Positions 18,117 through 30,670 of a stretch of DNA of 64,000 nucleotides are shown piece after piece. A program made the translations under genes and the position numbers. Within the stretch, counting starts at the first letter, position 1. Each line of letters opens with the position of its first letter. This stretch comes from Planctomycetota bacterium. GTDB lineage: Bacteria > Planctomycetota > UBA1135. Location: assembly GCA_030749235.1 (NCBI GenBank), contig JASMKM010000078.1, positions 1-64,000 of the forward strand, in the 5' to 3' direction. Under the pieces are notes generated by a model, which searched no databases, was not told the origin of the DNA, and was given only the letters and a program-made list of their open reading frames with translations.

Positions 18117-19007
18117 ATGTCGGATTCCATCACCCAACCGCGTTTTGGCGTGGACCTTGGCGGCACGGCAATCAAGCTCGGCCGCGTCGAGGGCGAGGAG
18201 CTGGTGCAGCGCCTCGAGATCGACACACCACACGAAGGCGAAGCTTGTCTCGATGCCATCGCCACAGCGCTGCGCGAACTCGCTGCTGGGGATCCAATCG
18301 CTTCCGTCGGCATCGGTTTGCCTGGGGTCGTCGACCTGGAACGCCGTTGCGTAATCGAGGCACCGAACTTGGAGTTCCTCGGTGGATTGCCTACAGCAGA
18401 CATGCTTAGTGAGCGCCTCGGTTGTCCTGTACTGCTCGAGAACGACGCCAATGCCGCCGCCTTCGGCGAGGCCCAAGTCGGCGCCGGTCGTGGTTTTTCT
18501 GATTTCCTGTTCCTGACGCTAGGTACCGGCGTCGGCGGCGGCGTTATCTTGGATGGGCTGCCCTTCCATGGGCCAGGTGGTATGGCTGGCGAAATTGGCC
18601 ACATAACCACCGGACATGATCGTCAATGCGGTTGTGGCACCATCGGCTGCCTGGAAGCGATTGCCTCGGCACGCGCGATGGAGACCTTGGCCGCCCAGGA
18701 ACTCGGCCGCGCCTTGTCGCTGGAGGAAATGGCCAAGGCCGCACGCAAAGGCGATAAGGATGCCCTATCGGTGTTCCGCACCAGCGGAATCGCACTCGGA
18801 ATCGCACTCGCCCAGGTCGCCCTCTTGCTCGATCTGCGTATCTTCCTGGTCGGCGGTGGCGGCGCCCCCACCTTGGATTTGTTGGCTCCGCATGCCTTGG
18901 ATCAATTGGAGAAGCGCTGCTTCGGGCGTACAGCCAGCGATTTCAAGCTGACCCAAGCGAGTCTCGGCAACGACGCCGGCATCCATGGCGCCGCCCGCTT
19001 GAGCTGA
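18117..19007 (+). CDS. ROK family glucokinase-like sugar kinase
   Basis: FGVDLGGTAIKLGRVEG, LENDANAAAFGEAQVGAG, GTGVGGGVILDGLPFHG, GEIGHITTGHDRQCGCGTIGCLEAIAS (ROK zinc motif). Confidence 0.95.
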   Translation: MSDSITQPRFGVDLGGTAIKLGRVEGEELVQRLEIDTPHEGEACLDAIATALRELAAGDPIASVGIGLPGVVDLERRCVIEAPNLEFLGGLPTADMLSERLGCPVLLENDANAAAFGEAQVGAGRGFSDFLFLTLGTGVGGGVILDGLPFHGPGGMAGEIGHITTGHDRQCGCGTIGCLEAIASARAMETLAAQELGRALSLEEMAKAARKGDKDALSVFRTSGIALGIALAQVALLLDLRIFLVGGGGAPTLDLLAPHALDQLEKRCFGRTASDFKLTQASLGNDAGIHGAARLS

Positions 19008-20044
19008 TGACTCATAAGGGCTCGGGTATCTTCCTCGAAGGTAGAGAGCGCCAGCGATTGGTTCGCTTGGCCGTTTTGTTGGTGGTCTTGATTGGAGTCA
19101 TGATTGCCTTGAGCGACTTGGCGACGCGCCTGAAGGAGAAGATCGAGTTCGATTACGTCCGTCATCAGAGTAGCCTGCTGCAGAATGATCCTGCGCAAGT
19201 CGTGGCCTTCGTCAACCAGAGGATCCAGGATGCGGCCCATGAGGGTTCGCTACTCGGCCCGGTCGCCACCCTGTGGTCCGGCAGCGGCAGCGAGTTGGAT
19301 CGCGCACAGCTGCTGATGGAGATGTTGATTGATTGCGGCGAGCAAGCTCAATTGGCGCGCAGTGGCAAGCGTTGGTGGGTCGAGAGCCCTGCGCTGCCGC
19401 CGCCAGCAGGAGTTGGCACAGCGCAATGGCGAGGCAGCTTGATCCCGCCTTCCGATTGTCACCGCCTCGAGGTCGAAATCCGCACCAATTCCGACCAAGA
19501 GCCGTTGTGCCTATTGTGGAACTTGGCCGATATCAACAACGATCCAATCCTGATGGATTGGACAGCCGGTTCGATTCATGTGCGTCGCGCTTCACGAAGT
19601 ACACCGATGGCTTCCATCCCGTTGCCGGCCGAAGGCCAATCACTGCAGGTTCTATGCCGACATCTGCGGCCGGATGATTCGGTCGTCTTTGAAGGCACCA
19701 AGACTTTGCCGCTGAGTTACCTGCAGATGATGTCAAGCCAAGAGGACGGGGAAGAAACTAGCTTTGAAGTCGGTGTGTTGGTGGTAATGCTAGCCACACC
19801 GCCGCAGGATGAGCGGATTCACCCTTCGCAGCTCAGTGGCAGAATCCTGCCGCGCCATGCATCCTTCGCCTACCAGAATGTTGTCGACATGCGACGTGCG
19901 CAGGAAACCGATGGTGGCATGATGGCGACCAATCCTGCTGATCCGATTGGCGCCGAAATCCCTTACCTCTACTTGGCGACCATCCCGCCGAGAATGGACT
20001 GGATGACGAATGCTGCGGCGATTCGTGTAGAAGCCTATGAATAA
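19007..20044 (+). CDS. Hypothetical membrane-anchored protein
   Basis: Single N-terminal TM (LVRLAVLLVVLIGVMIALSDLA); TGATG overlap with the ROK stop; no known domain recognised. Confidence 0.75.
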   Translation: MTHKGSGIFLEGRERQRLVRLAVLLVVLIGVMIALSDLATRLKEKIEFDYVRHQSSLLQNDPAQVVAFVNQRIQDAAHEGSLLGPVATLWSGSGSELDRAQLLMEMLIDCGEQAQLARSGKRWWVESPALPPPAGVGTAQWRGSLIPPSDCHRLEVEIRTNSDQEPLCLLWNLADINNDPILMDWTAGSIHVRRASRSTPMASIPLPAEGQSLQVLCRHLRPDDSVVFEGTKTLPLSYLQMMSSQEDGEETSFEVGVLVVMLATPPQDERIHPSQLSGRILPRHASFAYQNVVDMRRAQETDGGMMATNPADPIGAEIPYLYLATIPPRMDWMTNAAAIRVEAYE

Positions 20045-20104
20045 GACAAGCAGTCTACATCGCAGTGTTGCCCTTTTTGCGGTCAGTCGAACCGAGGGCC
20101 TTGT

Positions 20105-20974
20105 TCAGCGCAGCGGAAATAGCTTGTTGGGGTTCTCCACCAGCACCTTGTGCTTGAGAATATCGCTGTAGGTGACCAAACCGCAAAAGGCCTCGAGGTT
20201 CTTACGCAGGTCCAAGACGCCCGGACTCGGCCAGTCCGTCCCCCACAATACGTGATCGGCGATGACCTCCAGACGCGGCAAGCGCTCGGGCAGTTGTAGC
20301 GGTGGGATGCCGCTCAACTCGAGCCAAACATTCTGGTGTCGACGCGCCACAAAAAAAGCTTGGTCGTACCAGAAAGGACGACCGCAGTGGGCCATGATGA
20401 TCTGCAGTTCAGGGAAATCGATGGCGATGTCGTCGACATCCATTGGATCGCCGTAACGTGCGCGCGCGCCGGGAAACACCGACGTGCCAGTGTGGATCAT
20501 CACCGGGATGGCGCGCTCCTCACATGCAGCATAGACGTCGGCCAAACCCTTCATACCTTGGCTGCGATAGGCATTGGAGCGGATGCCCTGATGCGGCGGA
20601 TGGATCTTGATGCCGTCAATCCGCAGATCATCCAGGAGACGTTCCATCTCGGCAGGCACATCATCGCAGAATCCCGGATGCACCCCACCCCAAGCGATGA
20701 ACTTGGTCGGATCATGGTCACGGTATTTGGCAATCCAGTCGTTACAGCTGGCATCGAAGCCCATCAGCTCAGGCGACACGTAGTTGATCAAGCCAACGCG
20801 GGCCACGCCTTGTTCGGCCATGTACGCGACGAGGGCCGCCGGATTGGACTGGAACTCGAGGATCTTGTCGACGTCCGAACGGCCACTCTCAATGGTGGCG
20901 CGAGGCTCATCTCGAATCTGCTGCCACGGCTGCATGTGCACGTGGACATCGACCACACCAGGTGGGATCTTCAT
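20105..20974 (-). CDS. Amidohydrolase-2-like TIM-barrel metal-dependent hydrolase
   Basis: VVDVHVHMQPW, GIKIHPPHQG, IMAHCGRPFWYDQAF, HVLWGTDWPSPG. Confidence 0.9.
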   Translation of the reverse strand: MKIPPGVVDVHVHMQPWQQIRDEPRATIESGRSDVDKILEFQSNPAALVAYMAEQGVARVGLINYVSPELMGFDASCNDWIAKYRDHDPTKFIAWGGVHPGFCDDVPAEMERLLDDLRIDGIKIHPPHQGIRSNAYRSQGMKGLADVYAACEERAIPVMIHTGTSVFPGARARYGDPMDVDDIAIDFPELQIIMAHCGRPFWYDQAFFVARRHQNVWLELSGIPPLQLPERLPRLEVIADHVLWGTDWPSPGVLDLRKNLEAFCGLVTYSDILKHKVLVENPNKLFPLR

Positions 20975-22374
20975 GGCCTCAGTTTACGGCTGCCGGCCAG
21001 GCAGACGCCAAGTGCAAGCAGAAATGCCGGCACCAGCTCATAGACCATGGCTTTCAGCGCCGGCGTATAGAACCACACGATGCTGGTTACAAAGCCGACC
21101 CACAGCGCGGACAGAGCGAAGCGAGGATCGACGATACGGCCGCTAAGTCGCACCAACAACAGGGGGCCGAAGGCGGCGCCAAGGCCGGACCAGGCGAACA
21201 GCACAGTATTAAAGATGGTGTCGTCGATCAGAATGGCAGCAAGAATGGCAGCCACCCCGAGCCCGATCATGGTCTGGCGATTGCTGAACATGCGCTGCGT
21301 ACCTTGCTGACGCGGCATGTCGTAGGCGACGGTCGATCCGCACACCAGCAACTGACTGTCGGCAGTGGACATGATCGCTGACAGAACTGCGGCGATGATG
21401 ACGCCGGCCGGAATCGGGCTGAACAGGTCGGTAGTCAGGCGCAGGAGGATGGTCTCGTCGTTGCGGATGCTTGAGACCATCGCACGCCCGCACCAACCGG
21501 TGATCAACATGCCACCATAGATGATCACTCCCCACGACATCGTGATGATGGTGCCGCGACGGATTTCCTGCTCGGAACGAATCGCCATGAAGCGGTTGAC
21601 CACATGCGGTTGGCCCGGATATCCGAGGCCGATGCCAAACTTGCCAACCAGGAAGGCAACCAATAACCATCCACTGTTGCCTGCAGTCCAATCTACATAT
21701 TGCGGACCGGCCTGCTCGAGGCCTTCGAACATCGCCTGGAATCCACCAAGCTCGACTAAGGCCATTAAAGGTACGGCGATGGCCGCCGCCGCCATCACTA
21801 GCCCTTGGATGGTATCAGTGACCGATGCTGCCCAAAATCCACCAAGCGTGGTGTAGAACAGAACAATCACGCCGCCGACGATCACAGCAGTGATGAAGTT
21901 CATATCCAAGGTGGTGGCGAAAGTCTCCCCTGCAGCTTGGAACTGCGAAGCAACGTAGACCAGCAGGCAAAGCAGGATGATGATGCTGGCGCTCAGCACG
22001 AATTTGCGCGCGAGGGTCGGCGAAGCACCTTGTGACAGGTATTCGGTGAGGGTGACCGCGCCGCTGATGTCGGCGGCACGCTTCAAGGGCCTAGCAACCA
22101 CACACCAGTTCAGTAAAAAACCGCACAAGCAGGCAGGGAACAACCAAACGGCACCGAATCCCATGGTGTAAGCCGCACCGCTGACACCGAGCAACGTCCA
22201 TGCCGAACTGGACGATGCCGCAGAACTGAGGCTGGCCACCCATGGGCCAAGTCCCCGACCGCCGAGATAGAAGTCGGCATCGTCCTTGGTGCGCTTTGAT
22301 GCCCAAAACCCGACTCCAAGCAGGAGCAGCTTGTAAGCCACAAGGGTGACGACGATGGCGGCCTCAGCACTCAT
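20971..22374 (-). CDS. Sodium:solute symporter family protein (PutP-like)
   Basis: KRTKDDADFYLGGRGLGPWVASLSSAASSSSAWTLLGVSGAAYTMGFGAVW; about 13 hydrophobic segments; GKFGIGLGYPGQPHVVNRFMAIRS. Confidence 0.93.
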   Translation of the reverse strand: MSAEAAIVVTLVAYKLLLLGVGFWASKRTKDDADFYLGGRGLGPWVASLSSAASSSSAWTLLGVSGAAYTMGFGAVWLFPACLCGFLLNWCVVARPLKRAADISGAVTLTEYLSQGASPTLARKFVLSASIIILLCLLVYVASQFQAAGETFATTLDMNFITAVIVGGVIVLFYTTLGGFWAASVTDTIQGLVMAAAAIAVPLMALVELGGFQAMFEGLEQAGPQYVDWTAGNSGWLLVAFLVGKFGIGLGYPGQPHVVNRFMAIRSEQEIRRGTIITMSWGVIIYGGMLITGWCGRAMVSSIRNDETILLRLTTDLFSPIPAGVIIAAVLSAIMSTADSQLLVCGSTVAYDMPRQQGTQRMFSNRQTMIGLGVAAILAAILIDDTIFNTVLFAWSGLGAAFGPLLLVRLSGRIVDPRFALSALWVGFVTSIVWFYTPALKAMVYELVPAFLLALGVCLAGSRKLRP

Positions 22375-23410
22375 GCCGAGGCGTCACCTGGATTCGGATT
22401 CGCTGTCCGATCCGCGTCCTGTCGGGTTGCGGCGGTGAAGACCTCAAGTAAGCGATCGGCGGCAAGCGAAGGCGGTAGGCTACCGTCGGCGATAGCCTGC
22501 TCTACACTTGCCAGCTCGGCAGCCACGCGTGGATGCTGCTGGAAGGAACTGAGCAGGCGTTCCTCTATCTGTGACCACATCCAGTTGCGTTTCTGGTCGC
22601 GGCGAGTGCTTTCAAGCTCGTCGCCATCGACCATCGCCTTGCGATGAGCTTGCACGATCTGCCACAGCTCTTTGAGCCCATGACCTTCCAGACCGGAGAT
22701 TGAGATGGCTTGCGGTCGCCACAACTCCGACTTGGCGTGCAGGTAGTGCAGTGCCGACGCGTAGTCGGCTTGGGCGGAGTTGGCGCGTCCGAGGTTGTCG
22801 CCATCGGCCTTGTTGACCGCGATGACGTCGGCCAACTCCAGGATGCCCTTCTTGATGCCTTGCAACTCATCGCCAGCACCAGGCAGCATCAGCACAAGGA
22901 AAAAGTCCACCATGTCGGCGACCACGGTCTCCGATTGCCCAACGCCAACGGTCTCGACCAACACCACATCGAAGCCGGCAGCCTCGCACAGCAGCATCGA
23001 TTCGCGCGTACGTCGGGCGACGCCACCCAAGGTGGTGCCGGATGGGCTGGGGCGGATGAAGGCCTGGTCGGACAAGGCCAAGCGGTTCATGCGTGCCTTG
23101 TCGCCGAGGATGCTACCGCCGGTCAGGGAACTAGATGGATCGACGGTGAGGACGGCGACCTTGTGGCCTTGCTCCACCAAGAACATGCCGAAACTATCGA
23201 GAAAGGTGCTCTTGCCGACGCCAGGCACACCAGTCACGCCGATGCGTTGTGCCCCACCGGTTTCGGCCAGCAAGGTGGTCAACAACTCCTGGGCCTGCTG
23301 GCGATGAGCGTCCCGCTGCGACTCCACCAAGGTGATGGCGCGCGCCAGCATCGTGCGATCGCCGGCACGAATGCCTTCGGCAAGATCCTGAGTGGGAAAG
23401 GAAGGTTGAC

Positions 23411-23414
<4 letters not shown>
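22371..23414 (-). CDS. meaB: Methylmalonyl-CoA mutase-associated GTPase MeaB (ArgK family)
   Basis: [59 protein letters not shown]. Confidence 0.95.
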
Positions 23415-25566
<2,152 letters not shown>

Positions 25567-25570
<4 letters not shown>

Positions 25571-27636
25571 CCGTAAACCTCCTGAAGATCCGACAGGATG
25601 GTCAAGGCATCGCAACCTAAGCCGATGAAGCCGTCCAAGCCGGCTTGTTGCCAGGTACTGTCGGTGGGCACATCAGGTGGTCGCCCGGCAAGGAGCATCT
25701 TCTTGACCCCAGCCTTTTTGTAGTCTTCCAGATAGGAGACTTCCATCTTGGCGTAGGCCTGATCGTTGCCGCAGACACAAAGGATCTTGGCACCGGATTC
25801 ACGGAGATCCTCGAGCGAGGAACCGACGATGCATTCGAAGCCACCAACGCGAAAGAACTGCTGGGCGTAGGACAGGCGTGCTGCATATTCGGCGGTACTT
25901 CCTAAGGTGGCGAGGAAGACAATCGGCTTGAGACCGGCGACACGCAATTCCATGGCACGTGCTTGCATGCCCTCGAAACCTGCGGCATCGCGCATCTGCG
26001 GCAATGGGTCAGCCTTGGGGCCGTCACAGGAGTTGCCGGAGAGATCGCCTAGCGCCTCGGTCAAGGCGAAGACGTCGGCGCCATCTTCGCAGGCAGCGAT
26101 GATCTCCTCAAAACCACCGGCGACGGTCAGGGCGCAGCACTGGTTCTCTGGATCCCTGGTCTGAATCCATTCACGTACACCTTCCTCATCGCGTTGGGTC
26201 AGATAGGGTTCGCCCTCCTCAACGACAGCATCCACCAAGGGGTAGGAACTCACGCCGGAGATCAGTAGCTTGCGTTTGCGCACCGCGGCTTCGGTGTTGA
26301 TCCGGTCCTGGGCTAAGCGATCATGGATCCAGCCGGTGGTCAACACGTTGGGCATGCCGCCATTGGCCTGGATGCCTTGAAAGATCGCCCAAGCCTCGCT
26401 GGCCAAGGACTCGGTCAAGGATTCGATCAGGTAGGAACCTCCGCCGGCATCAACCACTTGATCGAGGCGACTTTCCTCACTGAGGATGTTCTGCGTATTG
26501 CGCGCCACGCGACGCCCCAAGGTGGACGGTTGTCCCAAGGCTTCGTCGTAGGCATAGGTGGTAATCATGTCAGCGCCACCGAGTACTGCAGCCAAGGTTT
26601 GGGTGGTGCCACGTAACTGGTTGGTCCATGCGTCGGCACGCGCCAAGGTGCGTCGCGAGTTGACACCATGGATCCATGGTGCCGGCATTTCATCCTCGCT
26701 AAAGCCGCAGGCCTGCAGGACGCGCGCCCAGATTAGGCGTGCCGCGCGCAAACTCGCGATCCCGGGGAACAGTTCACGCCCTGGCACAAGGCGCAGCCCC
26801 ATCCCGGCGGCGAGATCCTCGAATGGAATGTCGAGGCGTTCGCCCAAGCTCAGGTAATGGCTCATCGTCGCAGCCATAATGCCGAGTTGTTGTGGCAGGG
26901 TGGCACCGGCCATGTGATAGACCTCGGTGCTGACCAACATCGGCCGGGTATGCGGCATATGTTCCTTGGTCCAGGCGACTGCAGTACCAATCTGGTGCAT
27001 CATGCAGCGCGACCCCAACGGCAGGAAGCCATCGCGCGCTAGGTTGCCGAGCGGATCCAACCCCAGGTTCCAACGCGCCTTCGAGATGTCCTCGCCCCGC
27101 TCACCCGCCAAGGCGACCAAACCGGCAAAGTTGCACAAACTGTTGGCACCGGCATCGAGGGCCAAGTCAATCATGTCGAGACGGATGTCGGCCATCAGTG
27201 CGCGCCAGCCTGCCAAGGACCAGACAATGCAGCCTCCATCGCCCCAAGCCTCGGAGCCGTTGGGTGAATCCGGCGCCAGACCAAGACGGGCACAGGCGTC
27301 AAGTTGCAGCCACATGCCATGACTGCCGCCTTCGAGGTCCTTCAGGGCAGCCTTGCGTACCTCCTCGGCATGAGGAATGTCGTAGCGCGGCGCATTGCTC
27401 CAGCTGGCAGTGTCCCGGCTGCCACGCAAGAAGGGTGGCTTCGCGGGTTGGCTAGGCTCCGGAGCTGGACTATTACCTGCTCCATAGACCGGCTCTATCC
27501 TCCCTGCTTCAAAGCTCTTACGAACAACAGCTCGCTCGTAATCAGCACCTTGAAGCTCCTTTTCAACCTGAGCACGCCAAGTCTCTAGATCGATCTGAGG
27601 AGGAGTCGAGGAGGTGAGCTTGGGGGCGGAATCCAT
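25567..27636 (-). CDS. Methylmalonyl-CoA mutase small subunit
   Basis: [69 protein letters not shown]; degenerate B12 domain lacking DxHxxG. Confidence 0.92.
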
Positions 27637-27744
27637 GGGAACAGGACGGGGAAGCAGGCTCTGATTCTACCTTCGCCACGCTTTGCGAAGAATCGGATAA
27701 ATTCCTCCTCCGACCATATTTGGGCCTTCAGCAGCACCCCTCAG

Positions 27745-29619
27745 GTGGCCGAAAAAGCACATGAGCCCTCAGTATTGGGGGTATCAAGCTGCCGCCGAAT
27801 TGTGATTGCATTCCTCAAGGATTTGTTGCGCCCCCCAACGAAATTAGGGGGCACTTGCACCGTTGGCCTGACCAAGTACCGAGTCGTGACCGGCATGGCC
27901 ATTGCCATGACCGGGGTTGCCTTGTTCTACATGGTGTTGGATTTTCGCGACGAAGGCCCGAGCGGTTTCTCGTTGGCGATGTCCGGCGTCATCGGCCTGG
28001 CTCTCTGCATCCGTTCCATGCTGCGCCAAGGACGTTCGGTCGAGTCCATCGGACAAGTCACCACCGTCGGCCTGTTCATGGCGGCGACCTTCGTCACCCT
28101 GCATAGCGGTGGTGGCGAGGCGACCTCGATTGGTTGGTATGCGATGCTGCCTCTGAGTGCAGCCCTGTTGTGTGGTTATCGCGCCGGCATGGCTTGGGCC
28201 GTCGTCAGCCTCACCTCGCTGCTGATCATTGGTCAACTGGCGAACCTCGGGATTGAGATTCCCGATGCCTTGCCGAAGACCAGTCGTAATCTCTATCGCC
28301 TGTTCGAGAACCTATTACTGCTCGCTGGTGTGGCCTATCTGGTAACCGGTTTCATCGCCGAACACAAGCGCGCCCAGGATGAACTGGAGATGACCAACCG
28401 CATGCTCGACGAGGAGCGTAACGCACGCACTCAGGCAGACAAGCGAGTCAACCAGACCTTGCAGATTCAGAACCAGATTCTTGCCAAGGTCGGCAGCGAA
28501 ATGCGTACTCCGCTGAACGGCATCAAGGGCATGACTCGCATGCTGAACAGCACCAATCTTGACCAAGTCCAGAAGGACTACGCCGTAGCCATCCAGTCCT
28601 CCGGCCGTGCCTTGCTGGAATTGCTCGAGGACGTGCTCGACTTCTCACGGATCGAATCCGGTGAGCTGCAGCTGGATTACAAGCCCTTCGACATCGAAGT
28701 GGCCGTCGCCGGCGTCGCCAAGCACTTGTCGACCATTGCCGAGGTCAAGAACCTCGAAGTCCTGCTGCGCTTCGCCCCCGATACTCCGCGCTTCTACACC
28801 GGCGATGCTGGACGGATTCAGCAGGTGCTAGGCAGCCTGGTCAAAAACGGCGTCAAGCATGCCACCGACGGCCATGTGCTAATCGACGTCGAAGAGACCG
28901 ATCGTGACGGGAATGATTCCATTCTGCGCTTCCATGTCCGCAACTCCGGCGTCTCGCTGGATAAGGGCGAATGCAAGGCCTTGCGCCAAATGCTTGCCAA
29001 CCAAGATGAGGATGGTTCCTCCTCCGAATCCGACAGCGGCTTCGGCCTTGCCCTCAGTCAGCGCATCGTGCGCCTGATGGGTGGCGACATGGGCTTCGAT
29101 GGCGACGGCGAAGAGGCTGACTTCTGGTTCTCGCTGACGCTGCCGCGCTCACGTGAACCAAAGGTACAGAACCTGTTCTCCGGCAACCTTGCCGGCCTGA
29201 AGGCCTTGGTGGTCGAGGACAACGCACGCAACCGCGAGATTCTGGTCGAGCAGTTGATGAGCTGGGGAATACAACCGGTACTTGCTTCCTCTGGACAGAA
29301 AGCCTTGCAGATGATGCACGTCGACCAGGATTCCAATTGCCCATACGATTTAGCGATTATCGATCACCAGTTGGAGGACATTGACGGCAAGCGTCTCGGC
29401 ATGATGATGCAATCCGATTCGGTACTCGAAGAGTGCTGCATGGTCCTGCTCACTTCCGACGCCGGAGCTGGCCGCGGTCGTGAATACCGCACGGCTGGTT
29501 TCTCCGCCTACCTCGCCAAGCCGGTCACGCCAAGCATCCTGCGCGACACTCTGGCGATGGCTTGGGGGCTGGATCGCGAGACCAAGGTTGCACAAGCTGC
29601 AAACCAACGCGATTCCTGA
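27745..29619 (+). CDS. Membrane hybrid histidine kinase-like protein with REC domain; phosphoacceptor His absent
   Basis: Multi-TM N-term, coiled coil, HisKA-like LAKVGSEMRTPLNGIKGMTRML, HATPase-like, REC (ALVVEDNARNREIL...LAIIDHQLEDIDG...LLTSD...YLAKPV). Start is GTG at 27745 and uncertain; 27895 is possible. Confidence 0.88.
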   Translation: MAEKAHEPSVLGVSSCRRIVIAFLKDLLRPPTKLGGTCTVGLTKYRVVTGMAIAMTGVALFYMVLDFRDEGPSGFSLAMSGVIGLALCIRSMLRQGRSVESIGQVTTVGLFMAATFVTLHSGGGEATSIGWYAMLPLSAALLCGYRAGMAWAVVSLTSLLIIGQLANLGIEIPDALPKTSRNLYRLFENLLLLAGVAYLVTGFIAEHKRAQDELEMTNRMLDEERNARTQADKRVNQTLQIQNQILAKVGSEMRTPLNGIKGMTRMLNSTNLDQVQKDYAVAIQSSGRALLELLEDVLDFSRIESGELQLDYKPFDIEVAVAGVAKHLSTIAEVKNLEVLLRFAPDTPRFYTGDAGRIQQVLGSLVKNGVKHATDGHVLIDVEETDRDGNDSILRFHVRNSGVSLDKGECKALRQMLANQDEDGSSSESDSGFGLALSQRIVRLMGGDMGFDGDGEEADFWFSLTLPRSREPKVQNLFSGNLAGLKALVVEDNARNREILVEQLMSWGIQPVLASSGQKALQMMHVDQDSNCPYDLAIIDHQLEDIDGKRLGMMMQSDSVLEECCMVLLTSDAGAGRGREYRTAGFSAYLAKPVTPSILRDTLAMAWGLDRETKVAQAANQRDS

Positions 29620-29629
29620 TTCCCAGAGC

Positions 29630-30511
29630 TCAGTCCGCCAACAAGGCTGTCACCGCCTCGACGAAGCTGGCGACGGCTTCCACATGCACATGGTGGCTGA
29701 TCCCCGGTAAGTTCTGGCGCGTGGCATGCGGCAACTGTTCGAAGCGCTCCTGCAGAGCAGGGATGCGGTGAATATAACCAAACTCCGGCGCCAACAAGTG
29801 CACCCTTGCCGTCACCCGGCTGCAGATTTCGAGCCAATGGTGCTCCGGAAAGCGATAAGGGTTAGGGCCACGCAGGCGCGGGTCCAAACGCACCGTGAAA
29901 CGACCGTCCTCCTGTTCGTCGAGGTAGTGACGCACGATGCGCTCCGCCCCGGCCTGACTTAGACCATCGTTGTTGGCCATCACCCTCTCGATTGCGGACT
30001 CGCGCGAGGCGAAACTGCGAAAGGGCCGCGTCGGTCGACGCGCATGTTCCAATAAAGCCGTCATCTGGTCGACCTGGGTGCTGGAATCGGCAGCATAACC
30101 GCCGACGCAATCGACCAGCATCAGGCGCTGGATCATGGCCGGAGCAAAACTCGCCAACATCAAGGCCACTGTCCCTCCCATCGAATGGGCGACGACGGCG
30201 GCGACCTCGATGCCGTCGGCCTGAAGCTCATCGAGCACCGCAGCCAGATCCTTTAAGTGGTCGAGCTGATGGTAGGCCGCATCGGTGTGGATACGACCGC
30301 TGGAGCCATGACCGCGCCAATCCAAGCACAGCGGTCTACAGATACCTTCAGCGACCAAGGCACGCGCGGCATCCTCGAAGCTGCGTCCGGTATCCAGGAA
30401 GCCATGCAAGAACAACACCGCTGGCCCGCTGCCGCCGTAATCCCACAGGGCCAACGGCAGACGCTCACGATTGACGGTGCGTGGCTCTGGCTGAATCGGT
30501 GAAGTCTGCAT
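29630..30511 (-). CDS. Alpha/beta hydrolase
   Basis: AVLFLHGFLDTGRSFEDAARAL, LDWRGHGSSGR, VVAHSMGGTVALMLASFAP (GxSxG). Confidence 0.9.
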   Translation of the reverse strand: MQTSPIQPEPRTVNRERLPLALWDYGGSGPAVLFLHGFLDTGRSFEDAARALVAEGICRPLCLDWRGHGSSGRIHTDAAYHQLDHLKDLAAVLDELQADGIEVAAVVAHSMGGTVALMLASFAPAMIQRLMLVDCVGGYAADSSTQVDQMTALLEHARRPTRPFRSFASRESAIERVMANNDGLSQAGAERIVRHYLDEQEDGRFTVRLDPRLRGPNPYRFPEHHWLEICSRVTARVHLLAPEFGYIHRIPALQERFEQLPHATRQNLPGISHHVHVEAVASFVEAVTALLAD

Positions 30512-30670
30512 GAAAAGAGGCGACGAACAATCGACCCACGCATGCACCCTTCGGGTTGCGTGGGTTTGGTTCCTGATGATACCCCAATGCTAGGCGGCCA
30601 CTCAGCCCCCCGACATGGGCAGATTCCCCTAGTTTCTGGCAATCACTGATTGCCATGCCTGCAGCGCAGT

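Noticed and set aside
27663-27688. Imperfect hairpin gattc-tacc-ttcgc...gcgaa-gaatc between MCM and the kinase gene
   Set aside because: Stem interrupted by a 4-nt bulge, no T-tract, no known operator; could be chance in a divergent promoter.
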